Assembly: GCA_003550325.1 (NCBI GenBank)
Contig: QKWP01000006.1
Span: 772,465 to 836,464, forward strand
From: Gigaspora rosea
Taxonomy: Eukaryota; Glomeromycota; Glomeromycetes; Diversisporales; Gigasporaceae
Length of the DNA stretch: 64,000 nt
Direction: 5' to 3'
Shown: one piece after another, positions 9,563 to 22,370 of the stretch
How the letters are laid out: every line of letters starts with the position of its first letter
Numbering within the stretch: position 1 is the stretch's first letter
The notes under the pieces: model-generated
Told to the model about the DNA's origin: nothing
Seen by the model: only the letters and a program-made list of their open reading frames with translations
The model's database searches: none
Program-made: the position numbers and the translations under genes

Positions 9563-11453
9563 GAGCGGAGTATGAAATACGAAGTGCATGGTTATCTGAA
9601 GAGTGAAATAGTATGAACAAATACGGTTCTTTGATTGGTTATATTTTCACATAACATTATAGAATGCAATAGTCTAATTGCATTTTATATTAAACGTTTT
9701 GGTATAGCTTTCGTACGTACATACGTGCTATTCGTACATGATTATCCCTTCAAAAAGACTATTTTAGGTAAGTATTTCAAGTTTAAGTTGTGCCTCATTT
9801 TTTATTTAAATTATTTTTTATTTAACAGTGTTATTATAATAATATTTCTGCGCCCAAAAATCACAGCATTTCTTTATTCTGCCTCTGCTTTATTTGATTG
9901 ATCATTGTTACATTCGATTATCCTTAAACCTTTCAATTGTTCCTCTGTAACACATGTTGCTTCTATTTCCTTATACCTGGAACAGAGTGCAACGAAGTGC
10001 ATAGTTATCTAAAAAGTGAAATAATGTGAACAAATACAGTTCTTTGATTGGTTATATTTTTGCATTACATTGTGAGATGCGATGGTCCAATTTGCATTTT
10101 ATATCAAACTGGTTTGGTATGGCTTTTGTAAGTACGTACATGCATTCGTACATGATTATCGCTTCAAAAGGACTATTTTAAGTAAGTATTTCAAGTTTTA
10201 AGTTGTGCCTTATTTTATTTGATTTATTTCTTATCTTACCAGTATTATTATAATAATATTTCTGCGCCAAAAAATCATAGCATTTCCTTATTCTGCTCAT
10301 GCTTTATTTGATTGATTATTGTTATATCTGATCATCCTTAAACCTTTCTCTGTAACACATACTACTCCTATTACCTTATTTAGATATCCTTGGAGGTAAA
10401 TTCTTTTTACAATTAATTAAAGCTATCGTGATGCATCGAATGTTTATATTAATAATCATCATGCTATCGCTTTTGTACACAGATCAATTATGTATGATTT
10501 ATTATTGCTTCTTTTAGGGACAAATGAATATGAAGCATTTAAATATTATCGTCTTGCCCCTCACACAAATTAATATTATGATCAAGTTTATAGGTGTTGA
10601 AGGGCAATTAGATTTTAGATATCGTATCTCAATGACAAATTGATTGTGTAAGATGGAAGGAAGTTAAACTGACAATTAATTGGTGTAAATAATTTATATA
10701 GATTACAAATGTATATAAATCTGATGTGTTTGCTCTTTGTGTATTGAGAGGTTTTTGTCCCTTATACATAATAGAGAGAGCAAGAATAAGGTATTAGATA
10801 GCATTAGATATTATCTAAATGATTCTTCTATCATAATAAAGTTTTCTTAATGAATGTTTATTATATCGTATCTCTTGGCTTTTATTTATTTTTGTATTGT
10901 TTCTTCGTGAATCCCATTTCGGTATATTTATAAATACAACCTTATGTAGTCCTTCTCTTGTTTACTATCGCTAACCTAAATCTGGCCCTCTAATCTGACG
11001 CTCTACCAAATTTCTATAATAATACTGGTTTTGTCTATTTATATACTGCTTGATTTCTAAAAAAAAATATATATATATATTTTATAATATTTACTAATGC
11101 TATTTAAAACTTTGTTCTTTATATAAAATGCTTCCTATATCATATTTTATTATCATACCAAATAAGTTAAGCTTTTAAGTATAATTAAACAATAAACACT
11201 AAAAAATGTACATAGTGTTGACGCATGACCAATTAAACTCTAATATAATTAATGAATTCATACGACTCATTTTAGAATTTATTAATGTGACCTAGTTATA
11301 TGCCAACTCTGTACAATACACATGTAAACTAAAGTATACATGATTTATTAGTTAGTATTAATAAACTGTTAAAATATTTCATTTTTAAAAACTTCTAATA
11401 TGATCTACTGATTCTTCCATTCCTGGTTTTGCGTGATAGCATCGTACAGCTAC
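9563..11453. mobile_element. 1.9-kb insertion inside LINE ORF2
   Basis: LINE coding sequence stops at 11454 and resumes at about 9562, with a possible 3-4 bp target repeat (ATA/TATA). The insert contains a tandem duplication (9565-10380). It also holds a segment with AATAAA, short TATA-like motifs and a TGTTGAAGG start near 10597 that resembles a solo LTR, though no LTR end could be proven. A 50-bp piece at its right end (11390-11453) recurs at 32170-32225. No gene was recognised. Confidence 0.5.
9565..10380. repeat. Tandem duplication, two units of about 405 bp
   Basis: Units 9565-9975 and 9976-10380 share GAAGTGCATGGTTATCT, TTCTTTGATTGGTTATATTT, a CGTACGTACAT motif, TCAAGTTTAAGTTGTGCC and ATTATAATAATATTTCTGCG. 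Divergence is moderate, mostly transitions and small indels. Confidence 0.8.
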
Positions 11454-14333
11454 CTTATTGTTAATTTTATAGCAAGTGCTCAAAATGTTGATAATTTCTT
11501 CTAGTTGCTCTTGGCTATCTGCAAGCCATGTTGCATCATCTGCAAATGTTAGAACTGCTTGTCTCCATTTTTTCCCTATAGCTTCTTCTAGTGATGTCTG
11601 TAGGGATTTTGACACCTAGTGTGTTGCCAAGTTGTATATGATTTTGAATATAGTATAGCAAGGAATTGTAGAAGTTTTCCATAGTAGAAGAGATATTGTT
11701 TCATCCTGATCAATTCCTCTTCCAACCTCAAAAATATTTGTTTCTACTACTTTTGTTAGAATCTTGGCTTGTTTTTTATCAAAAGTTGGAGTAGAAAGTT
11801 GGTAGTTTCTTTTGGGATTTTTATACGATAGAGGGCCATTTCCAGTATTTGCAGAGAGACTAAGTCAAATACTTTTTTCATGTCTTGAAACAAGACCCAG
11901 AGCTCCTTATTATTTTCTTTTGCATCCTCCATTAGGTCATTTATTATATATATTGGGTCTTCTTGGCAACTCTGTGAAGTTGGGCCCTTTTAGAATCCTA
12001 TTTTCTATTATGACTTTGAACAACCTCTTTGTGATAATTTTAGTACTAGCTTTCTAAAACTTTCAAGCAGGGCAATTGGACAAATATTGCTTAGATCAAA
12101 ATCTTAGCTATCTGTTTTAGGTATAGAGTAAATGGTTGCCAGTTTCCATTTTCATGGAATTTGGCTATGTGTAAGACACCTGTTTGCAAACTCTTTGAAT
12201 ATCCATTATGGAAAGGGCCCTGCTGCTTTGATGAGTGTATAAGATGTCCCAGATGCCCCAGGGTCTGACTTGTTACTTGCATTCGAAACTGCTTGTTCCC
12301 ACTCTTCTTCTGTTATATCATTATTGACTGAATGGTAAATGTTTTCTTGAATATGAACTTTGGGCTTGTAGATGCTTTTCCATATACCTGGCATTTCTCT
12401 TAGGTTCAAACTTTCCTTCTTGAACTGTGAACTAAAATGGTCTTTGGTATACATTAGGATTTCATTTGTTTCTAATACTAGGAACTTTTGTAGACCATTT
12501 TTCTTTACAAGTCTATCGATTTTAATCCTATTAAATGGCTTGTTCAAGAGACTTGCTAACATTTTGCCCTGTTTCCCATCTATCATTTTGCATCTATCAT
12601 TAATTCTTTTTTGAATTTCTTTTAACTTGGCACAGTTTCTATCTGCTTTGTCTTTTTGGCTTAGGATTGTCCACTATTCTTACAGATCTTGAATGAGCTC
12701 ACTTGACCAGTATTCTCCTATATCTGCAGTTTTGATGTTCAGTTTTTTGTTGATCTTCCATATGCCACAGATCATTTCTTCTTTAAGATTTGTATTAATT
12801 TTTTGGGTTTGGTTCTTTTTTTTTCCTTATCCATTTACTAATTTGAACTATCACTTTATATGTTTTGAACTTTTTTCTTTCTTTTGTCTTCTTTTATTGT
12901 TTATTGAGTAATGCAATTTCTTTTTTGGCAAGCAGGTATTTGCTGCCTCCTTTATACTATTAACTATTATGTCCCAGACCTGGTCTATCTGGCGTACTTC
13001 AGCTTCTTCCTCATAATGTTGGTTTTGCAGGAGACTTAGGATTTGATTGCTCGCTTTAAGCTTCTGCTCTAGGTGGTTTTTGTAGTTGTTCCAATCTTCT
13101 GGACTTGCTTTATCATATAGATAAACCATTCTTTAATACTCTTTGCTCTTTTTTTTTGATATATAAGAGTGAGTTAGTCAAATTTTTTCTAAGTAAAAGT
13201 TTTTTTGACTTTAAGCTTAAATATTTTAACAACTATTTTAATAAATTTAATAAATTTTTTTTATTTTAATTCTATATAATTTCAAGATTAAAATAAAAAA
13301 TTTTTAGCAAATTTGATTAAATAGTTGTTAAAATGTTTTAATTTAGAAATTAAAAAAATTTTACTAAAAATGATTTGTCCCTTTTCTACTGCCTCACCCC
13401 CATATTGTTGTGAAAGTTAGATAGTTTAGATTAATTGAAGCTAAAGTAATTGCATGATTACTGTTTGTGATTATTTCTGAGCTCAAAATTTTTGCATACT
13501 GTAGTCCTTTAAATAGGTCTTCTGTTATCCAAATTTGGTTTATCCTTGATGAGCTAGTTTCATTCGACCATGTAAACTCGATATGGCTTGGATGTAAAAA
13601 CCTGTAGGTGTTCACGAAATTTTGCCTTAAAAGCCAATTATGCAGTGGGATCTTCTTTTCATTTGTTTGGTTGCTACTTGTGGACCTGTTCATGTTCTGA
13701 TCGACTATTGCATTTAGATCCCCTATGATGATTATCTGTGCATTGAATGATCTTAGTATGAATTTTTCAGTGATCTTCTGCATAATTAATCTGCTTTGGC
13801 TTTTGTCATTAGGTGGTATGTAGACTACTATTATAATTATTTCTAACTGTTTAAGTAAAAGGCTTATTGATAACAGGTATTTACTTGTTCTGTCTATTTT
13901 TTCTATATGCTTTTCCTAGTTGTAGTCTATTAATAGACCTATACCTGAGCCTTTCATTATTTTTAGAATTTGCATCAGGCTATATACAGGTGAAGTTTTT
14001 TAACTTCTTTGTTAGAAAGAATCCTTCCTTGTATATGAAGTTAGTTTCAACTAGACCCATTATATTAAATTGTTTTTCTATTAACTAGTTAGCTAGAAGA
14101 TCTAACTTTTGAGAATTTGCTTTGATACTATTAATGTTATGGTAGCCAATTTTTAGATTTATATTTTTTCTGTTTTGAATTGCATTTACTAATACTGATT
14201 TGTTGTTGTCTATTTTAGGAGCAGTGATATTATTTTTCCTTTTGATAGTAGTTGCACTATTATTACAACTTGCGAGTAATTGTCCACTTGTTTGGAAAGA
14301 AGAAGTACTATACTTCTCACTGGTTTGTTGCAT
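11454..14333 (-). pseudogene. LINE ORF2, endonuclease and reverse transcriptase part
   Basis: From 14333 on the minus strand: an APE-type endonuclease start (NLKIGYHNINSIKAN), then IIIIGDLNAIVD and SRINQIWITEDL (catalytic/structural endonuclease blocks) at 13783-13394. A linker region lies at 13129-12851. The RT begins around 12586-12206 (EWEQAVSNASNKSDPGASG), and the palm motif LTFADDATWLA (FxDD) is at about 11555. Stops and frame changes separate these blocks, and a fold-back element sits at 13177-13376. Domain order is that of L1/Jockey-type LINEs; the exact clade is not decided. Confidence 0.8.
13177..13376. mobile_element. Fold-back MITE in LINE ORF2 (family 3, copy 1)
   Basis: The arm with CTTAAATATTTTAACAACTA is mirrored by ATAGTTGTTAAAATGTTTTA; a core of TTTATTTTAATTCTA and ATTAAAATAAA is shared with the elements at 40984-41190 and 63334-63472. 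Confidence 0.65.
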
Positions 14334-14334
14334 G

Positions 14335-16264
14335 ATTCTGCTTTGTTTGTATGTAAACTCTTTTTCTTTGTAATCTTTGATTGGACTGTGCGCCTATTAG
14401 GAGCATTGTGCAGGGACTGCCTGCTTTCTTTCTAAATTGCTTAATCTTTTAAGTATTTCCTCTAGTAATTTTCTTTCTGGTAATAATTGAGGGTTGTTCA
14501 TATCACAAGAAGGCTTTATGTTTTCTTGTCTGTTGTATAGCCCACCTTCACTGTATTTCGTCATATCAAATTTATAAGAAGATATGCCTCTTTGTTGATG
14601 TAGTATAGGTTATTCCTGATGTTTCCTATAACTTTTTTCTTTATATTACCTTGATCTGTATTGGTTGGGGTTCTACTTTGAGAAAATTTTGCTTGCTTTG
14701 TTTGTGTTCATTTATTGCTAGAGATTTTCCTTTGTGTGTACTTAGTGGTGATCTATCTAGCTTCTAAAGCAGCCTGGTATTATAATGGTATACATTTTGG
14801 CAGTGTTGTCATAGGACAGTTTTGTACAGTAGTTTGGACAATTTTGAACAATCTTGGACAATTAAATAAAGTAAAATTACTTAAAATTTTATTAAGATAA
14901 TCTATTTTAATTTTAACTAGAATGTGTTTAGCACCTCAAAAAAATATATAATTATATATTTTTTAGACAAATTTAATACTTATTAAAGCCTGTATAAGCT
15001 TTGGACAATCTTGGATGCTTGGACATTTTGGACTAGACAAGGCCAAAAAAGGCCTTGGATAGCCAAAATGTACAATACTGCATTTTGGAATGTGGCTCTG
15101 TTGAGATCTTGACTTTCTGCAAAATAAATAAATGCTAAACTTCTTTGATTTCCGTTTTTGTTGTTGGGTATGAATACTTATTTGGCTTTATGATATTTAA
15201 GTTGTCTTAGTAGACTAGATTCGAGCGTGGTTCTCAGAATGTTTTGTAAGACTGCTTTATATATATTTCTTTCTTGAAATAGATCTGAGTTGTACTTTCC
15301 AGATGTGACCAGCACAGTTTTTCTGCCTCATAATGAATTGCCCAGAAGTTGTAATACCTCTAGCCTTAGCTGGTCTTTATATTGAACTTTAATGCATGCT
15401 GGCTTGATTCTTTGGTAGTCTATGATTGTGGTACTGCCATATGTGTAAAGGCATCTTCAGATTTTTGCACTCGTGTGTTGTCTGGTAAGTCCCATATCAT
15501 AATTATTGTAGTATGTTTTTGTTTGCTATGGCTTTGGTTTGTCGTAATATTTGCTTCCTGAGTATACTGGGTTTGATTAGTGCTTATGTCTTTAACTTTG
15601 TTCTGTGGTGCCCATTTTGATGTGGATATATTCTCTCTGACTTTATCATATGTCAAACTATCTACTTTAATTGAGTAGCTTTCTTTGTTTTCTTCATGAG
15701 TTAACATATTCTGAAATTTATCTTGCAGTTTATTGACTTCATTAGTGTCTTTTGCTATGATGAGTTTACTTTTTCTTTTTCTAACATTTCTATGTCCGTA
15801 GTGCTTTCTCTTTCAACTAGGTGTGTTGTTTCATTTATTTTTATGATTTCCTCTTGTAACTCTCTTGCTTCAAGTTTGTATTTACATAGTCATTGGGCAT
15901 TTTTGTTTGTATTCAGAATTACTTGTAATTCTCTCATTCCATAGTCATAGAAGCCACATTCTAGTTGGAGTAGCATGTCTTTCTCAGTTGGCATTTGATT
16001 GACCGCCTTGTTTGGCTAATCTTTGTTCTTATTTATTTTCAGTAGTTCTATTTCTTTTGTTGATGTTTGCTGTCCTCATGCAATTTTATATTGTATATAG
16101 TCATATTCCTTAATGGTTTCTCTAATAATACAGACTAGTTCTACATATTGTATACCTAAGTATTCTGCTATTGCATTGTCTTGTTTAAGGGTTCTGTTTT
16201 TGAATTTTTCTATTTCTTGTTCTTCCTTTTGAAATAATTTTTTAATTTCTATGTCTAATTTCAT
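14335..16264 (-). pseudogene. LINE ORF1 (RNA-binding-type protein), decayed
   Basis: The minus-strand start at 16264 gives MKLDIEIKKLFQKEEQEIEK, a charged coiled-coil-like stretch. At 15707-15420 lies a block ending TIIMIWDLPDNTRVQKSEDA, resembling an RRM-like ORF1 core, followed by DYQRIKPACIKVQYKDQLRL and YHKAK*VFIPNNKNGN down to 15085. The frame is then interrupted by a MITE (14800-15081) after QNA and resumes on the other side. Several stops are present. ORF1 identity rests on position before ORF2 and these blocks. Confidence 0.65.
14800..15081 (-). mobile_element. MITE with GCAGTGTTGT termini (family 2, copy 2)
   Basis: It is the reverse-oriented relative of 2115-2386. Termini GCAGTGTTGT and ACAATACTGC, multiple GGACAATTTTG motifs and a shared ATATATAATTATATATTTTT core are visible. 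It is flanked by ATTTTG on both sides (14794-14799, 15082-15087) and sits inside LINE ORF1. Confidence 0.8.
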
Positions 16265-16610
16265 TTTGACTAGTTGATAATCAGTCTGTAGGTGTTTTAG
16301 AATATTCCTGGTTAATCAGTTCTTGATTGGTTGTGTAGTTGTGTATCTACTCAGTTTGGTCTACCTTTTAATCATGTGCCTATTTGTTTACTTATATTTA
16401 TTGTTGTTTATATATATATTTATTTATCTGAGATTCGATCATTTGTTTACTTGTTTTGATGTATTTTGTGTAATTTGAAAGGATTTGCACAACAGGATAG
16501 TGGCAGTTTCCCCCAAAATTTATTTTTCCTTTTGTCGAAAGAAGGAAATTTGTAAAAATAGCTCTTGGCAGGCTTTGATAAACCATGGTTGATTGCTTGT
16601 TTATTAAGTA
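16265..16610 (-). other. LINE 5' leader
   Basis: A minus-strand frame (16586-16398, LPRAIFTNFLLSTKGKINFG) precedes ORF1. It is taken as the leader of the LINE rather than a gene. Confidence 0.4.
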
Positions 16611-16699
16611 TTTACTTAGGGAGTTGAATTATGTTTCTTAATTAAGATTGTGTTTCTATTTGAGACTTCCTTTTTGTCTAAAACTGACAATGAGGATCA

Positions 16700-18870
16700 G
16701 TTAAAAGAGTTAAGTTCAAAGATATTATTATTTAACCAAAATAACCTACACATATATAATTTTTGAAAATTAGCACAAAATCATGAATAAATTTTGTTAG
16801 AACAGTCCGTTTTTGATGATTTTACTACCAAAATGTCCACCTTGAAGAGACGGTTACAACGAGACCAAAATCATTAAAATCCAATTACAGGATCATTAAG
16901 ATTTTTGTATAAAAATTAATAAGTTTAACTAATCTAATTTTCATCAAAAATAATAAGAAAATCTTTAATGATTTTGTGATCCCGTGATTGGATTTTAACA
17001 ATTTTGGACTTGTTGGAATTGTCTCTTCAACATGGTCAGTTTGGTGGTAAAATTGTCAAAAATGGACCAGTATGTTAGAAGTTATCTACAATTTTATGTT
17101 AATTTCAAAATTTCTTTATACTGGTTATTTAGGTCAAATGATGATATCTTGTGAACTATCAATCAAAATTATATGATTTTAGCACTATCCGACTTGTCTT
17201 ATCATGACAAATCGAATGGTACCAAAATTGTGTAATTTTGATTAATGGTTTACAAGATATTATTAGAGATCTTTAGTCGCCAAATTAGGCACTGCACCAA
17301 AATTGAACTGTGTTTTTGGATAAATGTTAAAAAGTAATATCTCATGATCTAGTCATCAGATTCAGGTGATTTTGATAAAATTCAATTCTTCTCATTGAGA
17401 TAAATTGAATGTTATCAAAATCACCTGAATCTGATCACTCAATCATAAGATATCACTTTAAAGTTAATCTAAAAACAGTCCAATTTTGGCATAGTGCCTA
17501 ATTTGGTCACTAAAGATCTCTAATGATATCTTGGAACCATTAATCAAAATTACACGATTTTGGTACTATTCGATACGTCATGATGAGACAAGTCAGAAGA
17601 TACTAAAATCATGTGATTTTGATCGAAAAGTTCACAAGATATCATTATTTGACCAAAATAACCTGTATAAAACAAATTTTGAAATTAAAGTAAAATCATA
17701 GATAACTTCTGACAGACTAGTCCATTTTTGACAATTTTACTACCAAACTGACTGCCTTGAAGAGACAATTCCAACAAGTCCAAAATTGTTAAAATCCAAT
17801 CACGGAATTACAAAATCATTAAAGATTTTCTTATTGTTTTTGATAAAATTAGATTAGTTAAATTTATTAATTTTTATCCAAAAAATCTTAACGATCTTGT
17901 GATCCTGTGATAAGATTTTAACAATTTTGGACTTGTTAGAACTAACTATCTCTTCAAGATGGACATTTTGGTAGTAAAATCATCAAAAACAGACTGTTCT
18001 ATCAAAATTTATTTATAATTTTGTGCTAATCTTCAAAGATTATATACATGTAGATTATTTTGGTTAATGATAATATCTTGTGAACTATTGGTCATTGTCA
18101 TATGATTTTGATACTATTCGATTTATCTTGATGAGATGAATCGAATGTAGGGATAGTGCATATTTGCGATAGCATAATCTGCGCATAAATAGATTTTACT
18201 GCAGAAGCATATGCAATAGCATATTCGTATATCAGGACTAATTTCACATAATTAATGAGCATAATCTGCATACAAAATGGCTGACATTTAAAGATAATGC
18301 AAGATCGGAACATTTTAAGTCAATAAGGTGAGACCAACTGGATTCTGTGTTTTATATTACCCCTCTCCCCTCCGGAAGAGGAATAGTGGGTAGTTTACAT
18401 AGTAAATTTAAAAAAATTATTTTTAAAAAATTTTTTCTGAATTGTTCCGTGACTATATAAAATTTTCTGAAATTTCCCGTAGCCCTATATATATTTATCT
18501 GAGAGGGAACTCTGAGAATGCAGAAGCTAGTTGGTCTCGCCAAATACAAAACACGAACATGGTAGTCAGGATTTTCAGGAAGTATAGTAATTTATCTGAT
18601 AAGTTAATGATGGGTTCAGTAACGAGTAACTTACGATAAAAATTTATAAATTATAGTAATTTTACAACCCTGGTGATCACATATTTCTCATGTTTCTACT
18701 TAATTCACATAATTTGCAGTATAATTCTAAATATTTATCGTATAATTCGCATAAACTGAATTGTAAAGCAGGCAGAATTTGGGTCTTTCGCAGCAGAAAA
18801 TGAGGATCCTTAATCGAATAGTACCAAAATCATGTGATTCTGATCTACAGTTTGTAAAATATCATTAGTG
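16700..18870. repeat. Nested (palindrome-of-palindromes) inverted-repeat array
   Basis: At least five successive palindromes: about 16800-17075 (AACAGTCCGTTTTTGATGAT arm), 17145-17270 (ATATCTTGTGAACTAT arm), 17290-17500 (GATTCAGGTGATTTTGATAA arm), 17530-17650 and 17720-18000. A sixth is split by a hAT-like insert (18065-18147 and 18813-18870). The whole block 16718-18070 is also one large inverted repeat centred near 17395, because the outer palindromes mirror each other. No coding frame was seen. Confidence 0.85.
18148..18812 (+). mobile_element. hAT-like non-autonomous element with 8-bp target duplication
   Basis: It is bounded by TAGGGAT and ATCCTTA. The flanks are ATCGAATG (18140-18147) and ATCGAATA (18813-18820); the related uninserted module at about 17214 reads ATCGAATGGTACC, giving an empty site. 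TAGGG-type ends with an 8-bp duplication are typical of hAT elements. The interior holds no transposase. The right 140 bp recur, inverted, at 1971-2108. Confidence 0.8.
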
Positions 18871-19225
18871 CACCAAATTAGATACTGCACCAAATTCTAC
18901 TTCAAAATCAACTTTTGATTAGCTTTTATTATTATACAGATCATGTGATCTGAACTTTGTATAACCCAACCATTGGTCAAAATGCCAGAATCCAAAAGTT
19001 ATGTGATCTTTGTTTGTAAAAGTCATGTGATCTTTGTTTGCAATACATTATACAGACTAGGTCAGAAGGGTCAGAATCCAAGCTGGGGGTATAAATACCA
19101 ATTTTGGTATACAATTACTAGCCCCCTATTTTATAGTAAAAATATACAAGTTTCAAACTGTAATAACTTCTTAACCATCAACTTTCAAAAATGAAATTTT
19201 ACCTGTCAAATTCATTATATTATTA
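18871..19225. other. Gene-free stretch
   Basis: It contains a direct repeat of ATGTGATCTTTGTTTG (about 19000 and 19024); no gene. Confidence 0.5.
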
Positions 19226-21940
19226 GGATAGCTGCGTGACATGCGATGCCGCACAGGACTAGTACGATCACATGTGCTAGGTAAGGGAAAACTTTTTACC
19301 AGCTTTCAATTATATTTTTACTGGTCTCAATCTATTTGATTTACCTGACTGATACAAATGTAATTGAAAAGCCTGATAATTGTTAAAGTGAATAGAATTT
19401 AAATGATTATGTTAATTACACATATTTTTTTCGAAATACACTATTAATTAAACTTCATGCTGATTACATACTTCCCTATACGAAAATTGGTCATGGGTCT
19501 TTGTGACACTGGTCAAGAACTGGATTTGTACAGGTATGTCTGGGATTCCGTTGACCATGTGGAACTGTATGTTCGTGACAATTGGATCATAAGTAACTTG
19601 GGCTTTGCAGCAGTTTGCTAGTCGATGTTTGGCACAGTTAATGAATATGAGTCCATGTTCCACCATGATAATGACGTGGATTAACTATTAAAACAATAAA
19701 TTTACATGATCAATATAAGATAATCAAGCTAACTGCATATAAAGTATAATTTTGTAAAGAATTTTTTTTGTTGACACAGAAATTTCATTAGTGAAATTAC
19801 GAGATATTGCTCCTTTTTTTAAAAAAAAATTCATTTACTAATTCTTTGCTCCCACGAAATAAGCCAACATGTATCACGAATCAACACCTGTGTAATGCAT
19901 ACATAGGTGCTATCTGAACGCATTATTTTATATATTATGTTATACGTGCTACCCTTTGCTATAATGTGGTGGGCAGAATTCGAGTAGCATAGCAAAGGCC
20001 GAAATCTGGCTGTGTTGAATTGTAACTTTTTTTATTAGTTGAAATTTTAGTGATAGATCAGCAGTAACAAATTAAAATCAAAAGAATAGAAAGATACTTA
20101 GAAGTTTTAAGAATCTCAAGAATTTTATACTCAAGTTTACAAAAATCCCCTTACTATTCAGTATCCACAGAGTGCAGTTAAAATTGTATCAATTTGTATT
20201 AAGTGCATCTTTAGTTACTTTAAAAAATTTATTACCTTAGTCATTATTCAGTGACTTGCGGCATGTTATTATGGAAAAGCCATTGTGGTTTATATCGAAA
20301 GGTGAATTAGTTTGTATTAAAGGTATTGTAATTTCTATTTTGAATTTCTATAAAAAATTCTATTACAAACTTACCAACAAATATACGTTTTAGGCTGAGT
20401 TTGTATCAAAATTATTGTAGCTTCTATCAATAATTAATGTAAAAACTCTCATGGAAAACTTGCTCGTTATTCTATTGATCATAATATGGGTCCTGTCAAT
20501 AGCGATTGTCATTTAAAAAAAAATAAATATCTTCACTTTCACAGCTCATATCTTATTAAATATTGAACTATCTTAATGATTAAATATTCGTAAGAAAACC
20601 TACAATAAGGCTTTCTTATGAATATTAAATCATCAAGAAAGCTTCAATATTCATTGAGATATGAGCTGTAAAATTAAAGCTATTGGTTTTTTTAAAATAT
20701 CGACTACCTTATTTCTATTAATGGCAGCCCATATGTGGTGGGATTGAATTATTTCGCGTCGAAATTATTATAGTTTCTATCACGAGTTGTTGTTATAAAC
20801 CTTACTATTCTGGCGAGACACAATATGTAACTCACTAACACATGTTATTTAAAGTTATCCATATCTCAGTTACAAAGATACAAATGTGCGCATAATGACG
20901 GAAGTCTACTTGCTAAATTTCAAAGATACAAAGTGCGCGTAATGATTGAAAGGTGTTTTTTTTTAAAAATAAAAAAATAAATATAAATAGTTGAAACTGA
21001 TTACTAATTCATGGAATTACGAATTATGATGAACTTATTAAGACATTAAATTTTCTCAATGTCTGACTATGGTTTTTGGATATGTCAAATCATAAATGTC
21101 AAGGTGCAATTGAATTTATTTTTTATTATTATTACAATAATATAATATCAACGATGATTTTTCCACCATAGTGCTTAGCTCAATATGGCCCAGCTCAAAA
21201 CACTAAGTAACTTGAGACTATATACAACGCGATAACAGTTGTAATATTTAAAGTTGCTATTTTTATGCATTTTTTTTGCTTAAATAAATTAGCAAGATCC
21301 GCAATTAGAGCAAACGGGAGCAGATTTGTAAATTTGTATTTCACGAACTTAAGTGCGCCATTTTACTGTGTTAATAATTAAGATCAAAAATTTTATCCAG
21401 TAAATTAAAATTATATAGTGCCATCTTATAATAATCAGTTGCGTCAGATTTGCATCATATAATGTGATCTACATACAACTCTTCCAAAACCGAATAAATG
21501 AAAATCATTACTCCTATCACATTTCATGTCGCACATTCCAGGTGAACGTACTGGTATATGTTCTCACCATCTTTAGCTATACCATTAATTAATAGATCAT
21601 ATTTGTATCATATATAATTAATAATTAATCAGTGATGTCAGTATTACATCATAAAGCACAACTACATGCGGGATATATGCAAAAATCTTATTTCCTTCTA
21701 AAAACAAATAAATGAAATTCATTAATCCTACCAAAAAAGGATTTTGTAAAAATCAGCATTTGGTACTAGTATTAAACTATACGTGAATTAAAATTACATA
21801 GCTTCTCACGATCTTGAATGATACTATAAACAGAAAAAAAAGGGATAACCATAATGCCTTCTAAAACAGGAAAAAATATAGGCCACCAAAAAGTTGAACA
21901 GAACTATTCCTCCACATTTTATGTGATCGTACTGGTATAT
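19226..21940 (+). repeat. Segmental duplication, copy 1
   Basis: About 2.7 kb colinear with 25497-29400, from GCTGCGTGACATGCGATGCC at 19231 to CACATTTTATGTGATCGTAC at the end. It includes a hairpin of about 150 bp (20529-20680). No gene was supported; short frames (19448-19666) are not conserved. This copy keeps many CpGs that are TpG or CpA in copy 2. Confidence 0.85.
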
Positions 21941-22370
21941 TCATTAAAGTAATAATATACTTGTTTTATTTTTATTGTCTAAAATATAGCAATGAACTCA
22001 ATAACTTTAATTAATGGTTAGTAAAAATTTTAGAAATAAATCTATGGCATATAGTGTTACAATATATACATAAAAATTCAAAATTACATATAGATATGTT
22101 ATTAAAAATATATTAAAATCAATAATTTAGTTACAAATTTTATTCTTTTGCTATGCTCAATATAATAAATATAAAAAAAAGTAATAATACTTTAAATAGC
22201 ATATTATAATGAACTTGACAAAAAAAATTTATTTGTGTAAATTGCTAGTTCAAGAATTATTACAAATTGAGCTTTATATTTTTTTACTATTAAAATATTA
22301 TCAATCTATATTACTCTATAAAGAATATTAATTATTAATTGCTATTACATGATTTCTATTTTTTTTTTTT
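21941..22370. other. Gene-free A+T-rich stretch
   Basis: Nothing recognised. Confidence 0.5.

Larger units (their letters stand above)
8484..16610 (-). mobile_element. Non-LTR retrotransposon (LINE), full-length-like but shredded by later insertions
   Basis: Minus-strand order is a 5' leader (to about 16265), ORF1 (16264 to about 14335), ORF2 with endonuclease then reverse transcriptase (14333 to about 8500), and an A8 tail at 8491-8484. Three later insertions interrupt it: MITE 14800-15081 in ORF1, fold-back 13177-13376, and a 1.9-kb block 9563-11453 in ORF2. The tail abuts the MULE pseudogene, implying insertion into it. No clear target duplication was found at the 5' side. Confidence 0.8.

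Noticed and set aside
18327-18541. Separate nested MITE with GGYGAGACCAACT ends inside the hAT-like element
   Set aside because: Only about 13 bp of the ends are inverted; the following bases run in an order inconsistent with a simple inverted repeat, so it is not listed as an element.
16700-18870. CRISPR-like array
   Set aside because: The repeats are inverted and long, with no constant-length direct repeats and spacers, and the genome looks eukaryotic.
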